Positions 33,958 through 46,718 are shown, numbered from the stretch's first letter. The stretch: 64,000 nt of DNA from Siphonodentalium dalli (GCA_032622095.1 CP136066.1:169332664-169396663), one strand, 5' to 3'. Numbers and translations: made by a program. Notes: generated by a model not told the origin, from the sequence alone.

Positions 33958-34260
33958 CAAAGGCCCACTCAATTTTCGAATCACCAGATAGCATGATATA
34001 CAACATATTCCACATTATAGACAATTTGAAAGAGGAAGCTCACAAACTTGGCATTATCAACTTATCCAGTTGTTTTTGTCAGGGCTCTGTGCTTAATTAA
34101 TGCTGGTTTATTATTCTCAATGGAAAAGAAATAACTATCACTTAGTTCTAAATTATGATGCATTCTGTGTAAATAATGGGAGAAATCTTGGGGTGAATCT
34201 GGGAATATATATCACTTGGTGGACAACCAAGGGCACAGCTGTTCCTCAGCTGGTGGAATA
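33958..34260 (+). repeat. Dispersed repeat shared with 55283-55660
   Basis: TTTTCGAATCACCAGATAGC, ACAACATATTCCA, TTTGAAAGAGGAA, then CTCAATGGAAAAGAAATAAC and CTTGGGGTGAATCTGG correspond to blocks in the foldback at 55283-55660. Confidence 0.65.
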
Positions 34261-34477
34261 TATATATGGTATCACGGTGGGAAATCACGTGGTTTAGAGT
34301 TGATGAGAATCACGCATTCAAAATGGTCGAGGCGATCGCAGCTGCACCAGAAGCGAGGAAAACCGTAAATAAACTAGGATATACTACATAAAATTTTGGC
34401 AGCTACGAGCATATGCTATAGTATTGTCAAACCAAACAAGCTGATACCTCATTTGTGTCCAAACTCATAGTTGCTCT

Positions 34478-34574
34478 AACATTCTGACCAAAGTTGCCAG
34501 TCGAAGGGTTCTCCTAGATGTATGGACTTATTATTCCACGAACCTCCGACTAGCAACTTTGGACAGAATGTTAT
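34478..34574. mobile_element. Small foldback of about 97 bp
   Basis: TAACATTCTG.CCAAAGTTGC.AGTCG at the left pairs with CGACTAGCAACTTTGG and ACAGAATGTTA at the right. Confidence 0.85.
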
Positions 34575-35291
34575 AGAAAACTACCGAGTATTTCCGAATA
34601 AATAATGTATCAACTTGTTTTAGAATAAACTAGAAACGATACCCTGTTTAACTTTACTACACATTTCAGTGATATGCATTAAGTTTATCTGATTTCGAGT
34701 GGTAATTAACTAATGTTACAACGGTCGCAATATCGAGTCGCGTTCTAACAGGTCAGACACATCATGCATTAAACTAGTATAGTTATATTTAACCATATAC
34801 TAGTTGAATATTGATATTGCCGTTTTGCGAGTTTGATAAAAGAGGGATAATCCAAAATAACATTTTGCAAACATGGTTGAAAATCAGTGTGGCACAATGT
34901 CTCGACTCATGCGAATTCTTAATGGTTATGCCACACTCATGATAATGAAGTCAAATACAATATTCAATTGGTATACGTAGTGATATTGGGGAGCGATTGT
35001 GTCGCCACATTGATGTCATTTAGAAAGACATACTTGTGTTATTATTAATTAAAATAAGCTGCCGCAAAACAAAAGATTCAAAACGAATGTTACCTGGACA
35101 TTCTACATGTATGCTGCAAAATAGTTAACAGTACAATTTGGCTGTGAACTGGATGCGCGATCGAAAGTTTCAACACAAACAGGGAAATAGTGGAAATTTG
35201 ACACTTTAAAATTATAATATTATAGTTCAATACAACTCTCTCTCAATAGATGTACCGACCTGTTTAATCCGATTCCAATTTATCGTTGTAG
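34575..35291. other. End of intron 4 of gene 1
   Basis: One short inverted repeat, AACTAGTATA/TATACTAGTT, at about 34772-34805. The intron ends ATCGTTGTAG at 35291. Confidence 0.4.
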
Positions 35292-35320
35292 AATTCATTC
35301 GAATGATGATGCAGAGGTGA
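35292..35320 (+). CDS. Calmodulin-like gene 1, last coding exon (29 nt)
   Basis: Begins AA, which completes the Glu codon left open at 19957, and reads EFIRMMMQR then TGA at 35318-35320. It aligns to the calmodulin C-terminus EEFVTMMTSK. The acceptor is TTATCGTTGTAG. The 29-nt size is exactly that of the last coding exons at 41449-41477 and 63548-63576. Position 15.3 kb downstream of exon 4 makes an unusually long intron, but size, phase, orientation and sequence all agree. The full reading from exon 2 is 148 residues without a stop; a Met from exon 1 would make 149, the usual calmodulin length. Confidence 0.85.
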
Positions 35321-36769
35321 ACCAATGGATTATTTTCTCTTCCGAGAATGGATTATTTTCTCTTCGATTACGGTTAACGCAAATAGCAGGAGCGTGCGAC
35401 TGCAACCATGGCCAATGTGATTCGTGAATGGAACAGACGGACGGACACTGATTAAGCCCTATTCATATTCCATTTTTTCAGCTGTGTATTGACTATTTCA
35501 TTAACTAATATAGCCGTTTCAGTTACACGTACGTGTGATTTATTATGAATGATATAATAATGCTGCATATGTATTTAAGACTAAACAAGTTGTTTCGGTT
35601 TGGTTTATTGAAGAATTGTAATACCACCTTGCCTGAACTTGCATAAAATGCTTGTCCATTATTGATCAGTAGCCTATATTCCCACGCATTATATGAACGT
35701 TCTGTTGTGATATTCTATATTCTTTGAATTGAACCACACAAATCGTCACGGTGGTACAATCAACCAAATTCCGCCAATGCCTAACACTTTCAGAACGCCC
35801 ACAATTGCAACCATTGGCGAATTGGGTAATATCATAATATAGACTAAATATACATAGAATGGCTACCTGCTAATACTTATTTCATTTAACCATTTGAACC
35901 ATGGAGACCGGAATACATGTCCAATCCTTATATGCCTACAAGCAGGGAAACCGGAAAAAACTGTCCGCAAATCATACATTTGACACCGATATACAGCACA
36001 ATAAACGCATCTATCAACTAGAGTTGTACTTCTACTTTGCATGAGTCACGTGTTTGCCCCGGTCACTTTCGCATACACACTGGTTGTATAAAGTCTGTCT
36101 TCGCACATGCGCAGATGCATACATGTAATTTGAGAACAAAATTCGCTTTTTGTAGTCGGCAATTAATTACGTGTCACTACAATTTAGACGAAAACATACA
36201 TACGAGTTACAAAATAAATAACCACATCGGTGCGTATACAGTAGAATTCTACCACAAAAAAAACACTAATTGCAGGACGACGCGAAGCCGAGTCCTACAG
36301 TCAATCATGTGCCCAAATTCAACTATAGACGCAGATGCGCCGTGTATTTCTTTTGTAATTCGAATGCATGTTTTCGTCGAAATTGTAGTGACATACGTAA
36401 TTAATTTTTGGTTTCCGAAACCCGCTATATTATAGCACAGTTTTGATATGCGTGGTATGATCGATCAAACGGTCGTTATCTTCTAACTTTAACGTCAAAT
36501 ATAATGCCACTATCTTAAATAAAAATAAGTATCATCAGAAGGCCATTCACTATCATAGTGAGAGCAGTTCCATTTTATAGGTTTTACATGTTGCTGCAAG
36601 TTGCCATGTGATATATCAACCAATTCGCCTATGGCTTAAAGGGTGTTGTGGAAGTTTCAGGCATTGGCCGCATTGGGTTGATTGTACCACCACGATTTAT
36701 GTGGTACAATTAAAAATATCTAGAATTGTACCCCCAAACGACGTTCAAATATGCATGGAAAAAAAAAGA
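35321..36769. other. 3' flank of gene 1
   Basis: A small direct duplication AATGGATTATTTTCTCTTC occurs at about 35324 and 35348, just after the stop codon, in the presumed 3' UTR. An AATAAA at 36000-36005 is a possible polyadenylation signal about 680 bp past the stop. The 132-residue frame at 36037-36435 has no recognisable domain. Confidence 0.4.
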
Positions 36770-36830
36770 CTACTGACCAGTCAGGACATGCATTGTCCTG
36801 ACCAGTCAGGACATGCATTGTATGCAGATT
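36770..36830 (+). repeat. Two-copy tandem repeat of 24 bp
   Basis: TGACCAGTCAGGACATGCAT occurs twice, 24 bp apart, followed each time by TGT. The unit is itself nearly palindromic around GTCAGGACATGC. Confidence 0.8.
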
Positions 36831-36929
36831 TAGTCAAGGTCGTATCACATTGGGGTTTATTTGCCATTGTTTCAACGGTAACGCCATATCATAACTTTGC
36901 TAGTTGCATTAGTGGGGGAATTAACCCTG

Positions 36930-37125
36930 GAGGTGTAATTCCACCGAGAAAACATTCCACCCCACGTAGAAAGCACCGATCCACTTCATCAAGATATACG
37001 CTAAACGAACCAAGTTATCGTTCTTTTCTATCACAAATCCACACTCATCTGGAGCTAGCTTCGTAATCGCTGTACGGCCAATGTGGATAATGCACCTTAC
37101 CAACTGAGCCACTAGGGGTACGTAA
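36930..37125 (-). repeat. tRNA-like SINE head (candidate)
   Basis: On the - strand, CCCTAGTGGCTCAGTTGGTA at about 37115-37096 matches a tRNA A-box region (TRGCNNAGTNGG). A B-box-like word, TTGGTTCG, lies near 37018, too far and too degenerate for a functional tRNA. A tRNA-derived SINE is possible. Confidence 0.4.
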
Positions 37126-37129
37126 GCAG

Positions 37130-37440
37130 ACTCCAACAACCATCATGTTCTCCTGGATTATAAGCTCATGCAATGGGAATCTATTTGGGGGTCTAATAGG
37201 TTATTTAATAAACGTATTTCAAAAGGAATCAAGTCCAGTGTGGGACTATTTGACCGATATGTTATGTACAAGCCTATTTACCGTGGTAATGTGTTATACT
37301 ATGGCTCAGTAGAATAACGGTTATATGTTCATTGCGGGTTTATATATGAACCTATGTGCATATCTAGGTTCAATACGAACCATACATTATATATTTATAC
37401 ACACGCCTGTAAATAAAGTGTCTGACATTTGTAGAATGAT
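37130..37440. other. Intergenic, nothing recognised
   Basis: No exon or clear repeat is seen. Confidence 0.35.
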
Positions 37441-37792
37441 GTCACTAGAGCGTGAATTTAGTGATAGCAGCACCAAATTCACCCTACTATGACCTCATTC
37501 TGCTTATAACTCAACTTCCGTGAAGTATCTAAATATACATGTAGTATCAAATTAACATTGTTTTAGCTACTTTTCCCCTTCTGTTAAGTTTATATATACC
37601 CTAATTTGTAAAATGATGGTCAAGACGCACAATCGAGGTGATTTATGGGTGAACATAACCAACTTCAATATGATACTATATATATCTCCCATAATGGGGT
37701 TCCCAGATGGTGAATTTGGTGACTAACCCACTGTGCGCGATGGCGTCTCTAAATTCACCCTTTCGGGACCTCATTCTGCAAATGTCGGATAC
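37441..37792. repeat. Family D hairpin units (two)
   Basis: Diverged copies at about 37446-37502 and 37706-37792 of a palindromic unit: GGTGAATTTRGTGAC, then GCCCGCTGTGCGGGATGGCG, then TCACTAAATTCACC and GGACCTCATTCTGCA. Better copies are at 42930-43340. Confidence 0.7.
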
Positions 37793-38275
37793 ATTATTTC
37801 CAGGATTTCGTATACAATTTCCCAGCGAATATGTTGCAGTCAACAACATAATAGCACTCTGCCTTGGTCGAATAACGTCTCGTTAAGACACGTGGTAAAT
37901 CGAAACTTACATGATACAAACATTGAGAGTATTGAGATACCGTTGTATGTGTTTGTGTCATTACGACAACGGGGGTGTCCGCATATTCTTGTGACAATAG
38001 GTTCACATTGAACCTAAATATTCACATGGGTTCAAATTGGACTTATCTGAATCTGAAATGAGCACATGAGTGAACTTAAATGTATACCCGTTATTCCGTT
38101 GAATGGCGCGGGCCACTTGAAAAAACACATTGCCATCATATATAACATAAGCTTGTATTGCTCAAATAGTGCCACAGTGGACTTATGTCGTTTTAAAATA
38201 CGTTCACATTGAACATATTTCGACGTCCGAAATATCTTCATATTGAACTTATGATCCAGGAGAACAGCTGACACG
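37793..38275. repeat. Relative of the 1.1-1.66 kb repeat
   Basis: CAATAGGTTCACATTGAACC, TAAATATTCACA.GGGTTCA and TTGGACTTATCTGAATCTGA mirror 1425-1490, and GTTCACATTGAACATA and TTCATATTGAACTTATG appear further right. Confidence 0.6.
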
Positions 38276-39130
38276 ATAACCCATGACCGGATATATACAC
38301 TGACGACATACCGGACTGGTATTGAACAGCCATTATTTTATATAATCGATTGCCAGCTGAAAAATGGATATTCATGCTATATATCTACGAGTGACCCCCG
38401 TCAACAAAACATTTTAAGACAGTGGAACAGTGTTCGCGCTGGACCTAATTTTTTAATTAGCTTTCCGTCTCCATTTGGGGTAAACAAAAATTGGCCAAAA
38501 GTTTAGCCAAATGAAATTTTAATTAGCAAAATTCGAAAAAAGTTTGGCCATTGGCTAATTTGACCACCGACAGTGTGAACATTGCAGTGGAATGGCCGAA
38601 TATTCTTACATTATACAAATGTTTAAAATGTCCTTACACGCTATCAGGGCTCAAAATCTGACGAGAATCAGAATCATGATATATTCTTTGTTTGATTCTT
38701 TTAAAAGCAGCTGTATCCTTTGTTTCTCGTAAAATGTTATGGATTTTGAGGCATGCGCTAGAGGCGTAAAACGTATCAGAAGATACTGGCCATGCATGGT
38801 GCGCGTGTGGACTGAAAGTACACGCGACTTTCATTGTCAATATACACTGCATGTAGCAATATGTGCCGCAAGTCACACGTACGGGTAACTGAATACATGT
38901 ATGTTTACTGTTTAAATTATTACAATCACATTTAATAAAGGTGTATACATGCGCAACTCGGCGTTCATTAAACTGGTAGTCTTCGCTGCGAACTTCATAC
39001 GAGGGCAAATGGCTGAGATAGGAGGTTGTCATCACCAGGGCCAGAACACACATCACCCATCTAGTATCTAAACCAAACCGGCGTTGATTCTACATCTGTT
39101 TAAGACATATATAAACTTTTGAATGGCGGG
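38276..39130. other. Intergenic; one unassigned 140-residue frame
   Basis: A - strand frame, 39056-38634, begins MMCVLALVMTTSYLS, which looks weakly signal-peptide-like, but it has no recognisable domain, and CTTCATACGAGGGCAAATGG near its start matches the flank of the satellite at 39997-40017, so it is more likely part of a repeat. 38450-38560 has inverted TTGGCCA/TTAGCCAAA words. Confidence 0.35.
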
Positions 39131-39149
39131 ATAAACTCGCACGTGGACT

Positions 39150-39321
39150 GGAAATTCATAGTGCACATTCAAAAATAAGAAATCGTTAAAACTCATGTTT
39201 ATAACTGAAATTTACACGTAAAATAGCGATTGTGCCCCAATTTTGAACTTCAAACACACCTCAACTATTTAAATATATGTTCGTAAAATGCTCATAATTG
39301 CTTTCACTGAAACTCCTGAAT
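39150..39321 (+). repeat. Leader of the 49-bp satellite, shared with 6.4 kb
   Basis: Matches 6390-6560: GCACATTCAAAAATAAG, AATCGTTAAAACTCATG, TTATAACTGAAATTTACA, GCGATTGTGCCCC and TTCGTAAAATGCTC. Confidence 0.75.
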
Positions 39322-39969
39322 ACATTGGTAACTCAGGATCATGAACGTCTGAAGTGACGGTTTAGAGATTACATTGTTGACGTAGGATCCTGAACGTGTG
39401 AAATGACGGTTTAGAGATTACATCGGTTACGTAGGATCCTGAACGTGTGAAGTGACGGATTAGAGATTACATTGGTGACGTATTATCCTGAACGTGTGAA
39501 GTGACGGTTTAGAGTTTACATTGGTTACGTAGGATCCTGAACGTGTGAAGTGACGGTTTAGATATTACATTGGTGACGTGGGATCCTGAACGTCTGAAGT
39601 GACGGTTTAGAGATTACATTGGTGACTTAGGATCCTGAACGTCTGAAGTGACGGTTTAGAGATTACATTGGTGACGTAGGATCCTGAACGTCTGAAGTGA
39701 CGGTTTAGAGATTACGTTGGTGACGTACGATCCTGAACGTCTATAGTGACGGTTTAAAGATTACATTGGTGACGTAGGATCCTGAACGTCTAAAGTGATG
39801 GTTTAGAGATTACAATGGTGACGTAGGATCCTGAACGTCGGAAGCGACGGTTTAGAGATTACATTGGTGACGTAGGATCCTGAACGTCTGGAGCGACGGT
39901 TTAGAGATTACATTGGTGACGTAGGATCCTGAACGTCTGAAGCGACGGTTTAGATATTACATTGGTGAC
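39322..39969 (+). repeat. 49-bp minisatellite, 13 full copies
   Basis: Thirteen consecutive 49-bp units (39322-39958) with no length change, then a partial unit. A unit reads ACATTGGTGACGTAGGATCC, then TGAACGTCTGAAGTGACGG, then TTTAGAGATT. GGATCC is kept in most units. GTG/TGAAATGACGG-type variants cluster at the left and GAAGCGACGG variants at the right, a gradient typical of end-wise decay. Confidence 0.95.
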
Positions 39970-41448
39970 TATGTTCCCGGCCCTGAATATATCTTCGCCT
40001 TCATATGAGGGCAAGTGACTGAGTCGGCATGTTTTTTGTCGCTAGTCTACACGTGGAAGTGTACAGGAAACAGCATGGTATACACACATTTGAAATACAC
40101 AATTTAATGGCGTCATTTAGCACTGTCGAATAATAACACATAGGCATTATATGTACATAGTTAACATAGCAAACCAAACAAATACAGATGAAGACGTAGA
40201 AAGTTGAATTAGTATAATTTGGTCTTATGTCGATAAGGTGTCTCATGGGATCAGCAGCAATATTGGCCCCGATAGTTATCACTAATGCGCCCGGTCCCGT
40301 GTTTAAATTAACGCACAATGCTCAATTGCGTTTGTTCTGATTTGTCAGTAATGCGTGTTTATTTGTAAGGGGATCACGATAAACTTATAAACGGTATCTG
40401 CGTATATAGTTCAAGGACGGACAAAGGAAATTGAAGAATATTTGTGCATAAATAAACAACTATATTTCATGAAGTCCATTGCTGGTTAGAACTTTCAATG
40501 TACAACGGGACACAGCAAACCTTCGAAAAATAATATGGCATCTGCTTTCTGTTCGTCGTGGTCTAGCACCAGCTGCAACACGCATGATTTCTTGACCATC
40601 ACATTTACCAGATTGCGTTACAGGCATGTACAGATGACCATACATGCATACATTGAAGTAGGTTCTTTTGGATGCGGCAGTACTTATTACCGAAGAACGA
40701 AGAAAATTCTTCCACACAAACACGTCTGAGAAATGGTAGAAATTAACCTGTACAAACTTCAGTTCAGTTTCATGGAAAACATAGCGTTTATAAAGCCCAC
40801 GCAAGCAAGGTATGTCATATCACGTATTCAACTACTATATAGTAGCTATATTAAAATATTATAGTTGCATTTGACTATCTCTAATACGTGCAGTTGATGA
40901 AAGAGGCACATGTGGTAGGTACAGTAAAGGTATCCATACGAATATTCAACGATGACCTGATCATCAGTCTTCTACCATCTATCTGGGTCAATATGTGGCA
41001 TGGAGGAACCTCCGTAGCGGCCAGTTAATGATATTCAAAAGGACATACTTGTATTACTAGATACACGACAATGGACTTGCGTACGTTGCTGCATAACAAA
41101 CTGTATTTGAAGTGTGTACAATTGTTGTATTAATGTGCACATTCCAGTGTGGCTGTACACGGTGAAGCACCATCCCACAATTTTATCAAAAATATGGATC
41201 TGGTATAGTCAAATATAACTAAAATAGTTTAAGGTAACTATATTATTTGAATGTAACTATATTAGTTGAATAATCCAGACTTGTACACTGGTTAGGAACA
41301 CCATTAAAAAAAAACTCCAGAGTTTCGTTCCTGACACGCATGTTCTTCGTCGTTGGACGGTGAAAACGCCTCTACTTGAAGGGACATTTAAATACTTTGT
41401 ACTGCTCTATCAAAGTGTGTGTGTGCGAGTAGCAGGGTTCCCGGTGTC
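39970..41448. other. Intergenic between convergent genes 1 and 2
   Basis: No exon. CTTCATATGAGGGCAAGTGA at 39997 repeats a word at 38989. Short AACTATATTAGTTGAA-like words cluster at 41215-41275. It should contain the 3' UTR of gene 2 on the - strand; TTTATT (AATAAA on the - strand) near 40356 is the first I noticed, about 1.1 kb past the stop. Confidence 0.4.
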
Positions 41449-41477
41449 TCACTTCGTTGTCATCATTTGTACGAACT
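41449..41477 (-). CDS. CALM: Calmodulin gene 2, last coding exon (29 nt)
   Basis: On the - strand, after TTTTTTTGCAG, AG completes the Glu codon from exon 4 and the exon reads EFVQMMTTK then TGA (41451-41449). This is the calmodulin C-terminus; Q at the position before MM and T near the end are seen in many invertebrate calmodulins. Size and phase match the other two last exons in this window. Intron to exon 4 is 879 bp. Confidence 0.93.
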
Positions 41478-42253
41478 CTGCAAAAAAAGAAAAAGGTTCA
41501 TTAAAGCCACATGGCGGTTTGCGCTCCAAAATACACAAGAGTATTTCGCTTTTGAAATTTTCTCAGTATCGAAATAGGTCGATGAATATCTGAACTACCT
41601 TTCTACGAGCATTATGTAACCCAAAAAGACTCATTGAAGTAATGAAAAATACAACTGTGAACGCGGTGTTTGGGTCCCAAACACAAAACAGCCATTTGCA
41701 CGACAAAGAACAGAAAAATAAGTTTGTCTGACTTCTGGCAAAAAGTTGAAAACGGCTGAAATATGGCTGTGACTTTGGCAAGTGTTTTTCAGAGCATATG
41801 AAGCCGGTACATAAATAGTTCTTTTATTTATCGTCCTATCGTATCCGTCGCCCTAAATTACGTAGAAAAAATTTGGAGGTTCGAATGAGCCATGTCCGTT
41901 TAAATTGACGAATATATGTGATTTTAGCATCCAAAGAGGCAGAAGCTAGTGATTATAGCAGTCCGCCATTTTGCTAACCCATGTAATTAATATGGTACTG
42001 GGAAAGAGAAATATATGTTGAGTTAACTATTGTTTTAATAAATGAACCTGAAGTTTAGATTAAATACGTGTGCAATATCAAAGTCAACAGTTTGGAATTG
42101 CACATGGCGAATTTGGGACTGGTTCATGGGGGTGCAGTTGGAAATTCCAAACTAAATTCCCCGAACTTGATATGTCTGTTTAATAATATGGCTGCATTAA
42201 TTCACAGACAACTGCTTCATATATAACATTTGCTGCGAAGATTTGCATGGAAA

Positions 42254-42267
42254 CCCCCCCCCCCCCC
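42254..42267. repeat. C14 homopolymer
   Basis: Uninterrupted C14 between exon 4 and the last exon of gene 2. Confidence 0.9.
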
Positions 42268-42282
42268 ATTCAAAATTGATCA

Positions 42283-42875
<593 letters not shown>

Positions 42876-42929
42876 AAATATTAAATATATATTTAGAGTC
42901 ACGTTTGTTGTTACAGAAGACAAGGTATA

Positions 42930-43345
42930 CAAAGCAGAATGAGGTCCCTCAGAGGGTGAATTTAGTGATGCTAGCCCGATGTGCGGGATGGCGTCACTTA
43001 ACACACCCTCATTCAAATGTTACACTTCAATCTGATCCTACACGTAGGTCCCACAGAGCAATTGAGGCCTAAGCAGAATGAGGTCACCAGAGGGTGAACT
43101 TAGTGATGCTAGCCCGGCGTGCGGGATGGCGTCACTAAATCAACCCTCAGGGGGACCACATTCTGCAAATGTCAGATTTCAATCTGATCCTAGATCTCCG
43201 ATATAACAATTGAGGGCGAATCAGTTAAGGTTCACATAGGGTGAATTTGGTGATGCAAGCCCGCTGTGTGAGATAGGGTCAATAAATTCACCCTCTGGGG
43301 ACCTCATTATACAACTGTCACACTAAATACACACATTGTTGGACT
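42930..43345. repeat. Family D palindromic units, three tandem copies
   Basis: Units at about 42935-43015, 43068-43165 and 43225-43310. Each folds on GGGTGAATTTAGTGATGC/GCGTCACTAAATTCACCC around GCCCGCGTGCGGG and is followed by CTCATTCTGCAAATGTCA-like text. Single copies are at 37.7, 45.7 and 54.5 kb. Confidence 0.85.
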
Positions 43346-43445
43346 GACATGATCGTCAGTTGGGAGTTCGGGTATTAGGTGGCAAATGTCTAACAGTTGG
43401 GTTCCTTGAGATACAACTAACGCAAGGGGTGCAAACTAAATTTCC

Positions 43446-44310
43446 CCAACTTGGGAATGTTCAAGGGGTGCACACAATTATAATGTATATATCATATAGC
43501 CACGTCCCTGACGCACTCACATGGCTTGATGGCTTCAGCTGGCGGTTTCCAGGTTTAATTTCGAACTGCACCCCTTGAACCAGACCAGGTTCTGGAAATT
43601 CCATTTTCACCAGACACTTAAGTTGGGAACATTATCCAACTGACTGCCATTTTTTCAGTCCACACAATTGACCGAAAGTAGAACAAATAAATGCAACGGT
43701 CGCAACGTCAAATTTGATTGGTTAAGATAGTCCAGCTTACCAATCGGGATGCGCCTTTTATTGCTAATTTCTAAACGAGCGCGCCACTTGTAAAACAAAT
43801 AGGAAATTTCGTCCTCAGTACGGCATGGTTGGCAACTCAAACTACGATAATAATTCAAACATATTTGTTGAGTAAAATTTCCAAATGCTGCTTTGTCGGC
43901 ATACCATTTACAAACTGTTCACAAATTTGACCAAAGTATGTGTGTGTGTGGGGGGTGGGGGGGGGGGGGGGGGGTCCGTAAACACAATTTAAATCTATAA
44001 TTTTCTACCAATAATTGCGCAGAATTGTACATGCACATACCCTTTTGTGTTATCGACAATTCACTTGCAATTGAGTTGTGCATTTAAGGTAGTAGGTTTA
44101 GAAGCTATATATAATACCATACACTTATCAAGTGGAAAGTGTCATGTTTTAAACTATCGGCAACACCCCAGCATTGACCAACCTGTTCAGATTTTCAACA
44201 GTTAGAAAGTTCATGCCTGACACAACATCCGTTGGAAATGTAAAACTGTTTTTGATAGTTCGATGTTCCAACCAGTACTTATTATAAATTTGTTGTCAGG
44301 GGGGTATTTC
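43446..44310. other. Intron 3 of gene 2; G18 tract
   Basis: G18 at 43957-43974 after (GT)n. Words GTTCTGGAAATTCCA and AACTTGGGAATG link this stretch to the family E interior. No exon. Confidence 0.45.
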
Positions 44311-44319
44311 CATTAGATA

Positions 44320-44800
44320 CAGGAACGTAGCCATAGAGTATATCACCGTTGTGGGGGGGGGGGGGGGGGGGAGGCGTCCACCTTGAAATTTCCAACTTCA
44401 CCCCCCCCACCCCCCTCCAACCAGACCAACTCCCAGGTTAGCATAATTCCATTTCCACTCCACCCTTGGGTTGGAACTTTCTAACTGGTACCTAAAGCTT
44501 TCCAACTATTGGTACTTTCCATCCCAACTCCCATTATAAAGGTTGGAAAATTGCCAACTTATGGTCACGTCACAACAAAATTTGTAACCAAAAGTAAACA
44601 AATATGCCACTGTTCGTCTAAAAACAACACAACTTCTCAACTAATTACTGGTTGGAAAATCAAACCGTGGAAAAAATTCAACATAGTGTAAAATTTCAAA
44701 TTAATGTTTTATCAGGCGTGACTTTTCCAACTGTTGAAAATTTTGAACTAAGTTGGGGTGGACACCCCCAAAAACCCCTGTCGCCAAGTCCCTGATCAGA
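44320..44800. mobile_element. Family E element with G19 tract
   Basis: Left end GGAACGTAGCCATAGAG and G19 at 44353-44371; right end ACACCCCCAAAAACCCCTGT and CGCCAAGTCCCTG near 44765-44793, roughly complementary to GGGACKTGGCGACAGGGGT. The interior is rich in GTTGGAAATTTCCAAC words. A clearer member is at 54405-55065. Confidence 0.6.
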
Positions 44801-44927
44801 TAGAAGGCACAAGTTGGAAAATTCCAACCCAACGGGAGATGTACGTTTTAAAAGGAATCTCTGTGTTACATAAAACATTGCCACAAACGTGAACCATGTA
44901 ACCTTCAACCTATCCCCTATGTCGTTA

Positions 44928-45149
<222 letters not shown>

Positions 45150-45584
45150 TCATTAGCTAGGGTTCCTACACTTTTATTTAGCGCTTTTGTCTCCTTAAGG
45201 TGATGTGAAACACTCCAGCAGGGTAATCACATATACATTGAGAATAATCTTTCTCAAATTAGTTATTAGTTACGAATATTAATCCAAATTAACGAAATAC
45301 AGTCATTCTTATATATTAATTACATGCAAATACATGCAATGACTCTCGGTGGCGAAATAATTTGTGCTAGATTATCACAGATAGTAGTTGGGTCTCGAGA
45401 TGTAAATATTTACAATTTTGCGTAGTTCAGAACTTCAGACGGTGGTTTCTATTGAGTTCTATGGTCGATTTCTTTGAAATTTTCGGCGGTGTTAGTAGAA
45501 TGTTACATTCCCCAGGTTGGCATAGCGCCTGAATACTAACTTATTAATTTTACGTGCCTGAACAAGTCCATAATATGTCTTTAA

Positions 45585-45935
45585 CATCCATCCGAATGAA
45601 TAACAGACCATTCCAATATACACTTTTTACTGACTGGGGGAATCCATTTAGTATAGAATGGGTTAATAGTTTAACATATATTTAGTGTGACATTTGTTGT
45701 TTCAGCAGATGAGGCCTAAGTTGAATGAGGTCCACATAGGGGTGTTTATTGAAACTATCCAACACAGCGGGCTAGCATTACTAAATTCACATCTGGGTAC
45801 TTCAATTTGTAAATGTCACACTAAATTCACAAATTCTTGGACTTATAGGACCATCCGTTGGTAATTCCAACCATTATGTGTGTCAAGTTGGATACATTGA
45901 GATACCTCTAACGCAAGGGGTGTAAACTGCAATAA
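45585..45935. repeat. Second copy of the intron-3 duplication
   Basis: Family C tail (ACTGACTGGGGGAATCCATT, then GGGTTAA), one decayed family D hairpin (about 45735-45800), then TCACACTAAATTCACAAATT, GACTTATAGGACCATC and CTAACGCAAGGGGTG. The same order occurs at 42838-43445 in the next intron, where the hairpin is triplicated. Confidence 0.75.
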
Positions 45936-46687
45936 ACAAGACCTTACATAAGCAATGGCGCTTTCCACAACTGTCGATCAAATACATATTAGCAAATATA
46001 TTCTACTAATCAACGACTGAGTGGGTCGTTTTTTTGTGCATCAAACTTCTTATACCACTTTCGTTCACCCTAAGTTGACAACCCGGGCATAAATTTGGAT
46101 AATCCTTGCTTGGTCCGCCACGCGGAGCAGGGACCCTTTTGGGTGAATGCCCCTAAATCGCACAGAATGGCAACTGGTCAAGATCAAGATAATTTCAATC
46201 AGTAATAAACCGGGAAACTTATTAGAAAAAGTGATCACAAAGTTATCCGATTAACACGCAATTATGTTGAGAGTCAAAGCGTGATTTTTTGAAGAGGTTG
46301 GAGAGAATCGTCGGGATATTGGCTCACACAATGTACTGTATTTAACGTGTTCTAAATTCGTTCAACAGTTCAAAGCGATCGGGCGAATACCATAGGAGAT
46401 ACGGCGGGAACTCACATGTACAGTTTAAGGTGTTAATATATAGAACTATTAGAAGCCTTGCGATAATTACCTGTGGCCCATAGTATGTCGCAGTCACTCA
46501 TTCGCTAGTGATGTTTGAATAAAACTATATACACCATTATTCTGATTGCACCATGTATAGTGCTCGCTAATCCTCGCCACTCAATGTGTCGGCGTTGAGT
46601 GTTTTCCATATCGACACTCTTTATATCATTACTATATATGTATACTGTACACCCTCATGTAAGGATAACTGAAATTAATCAACTAAC
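45936..46687. other. Intron 2 of gene 2, nothing recognised
   Basis: No exon or array is seen. Confidence 0.4.
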
Positions 46688-46718
46688 CTCCTATCTGTTC
46701 TTCTGTCAGTTGATCGGC
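46688..46718 (-). CDS. CALM: Calmodulin gene 2, exon 2 (31 nt)
   Basis: After TTATTTTTTCAG it reads ADQLTEEQIG plus G, then donor GTTAGT. ADQLTEEQI is the diagnostic start of calmodulin after the Met; Gly replaces the usual Ala at residue 10. The 31-nt size and phase match gene 1 exon 2. Joined to exons 3, 4 and the last exon it gives 148 residues, 149 with the Met. Compared with vertebrate calmodulin as I remember it, there are about a dozen substitutions, more than usual for an animal's main calmodulin. Confidence 0.95.

Noticed and set aside
36037-37066. Frames of 132 and 152 residues on the + strand
   Set aside because: No recognisable domain, signal, repeat pattern or splice context; lengths are possible by chance in this amount of sequence. 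The second overlaps a tandem repeat and a tRNA-like SINE head.
38634-39056. 140-residue - strand frame with a hydrophobic start
   Set aside because: Shares DNA words with the flank of the satellite at 40 kb and has no identifiable domain; kept only as a note.
39322-39969. CRISPR-like array
   Set aside because: Repeats are contiguous 49-bp units without unique spacers, in a eukaryotic context.
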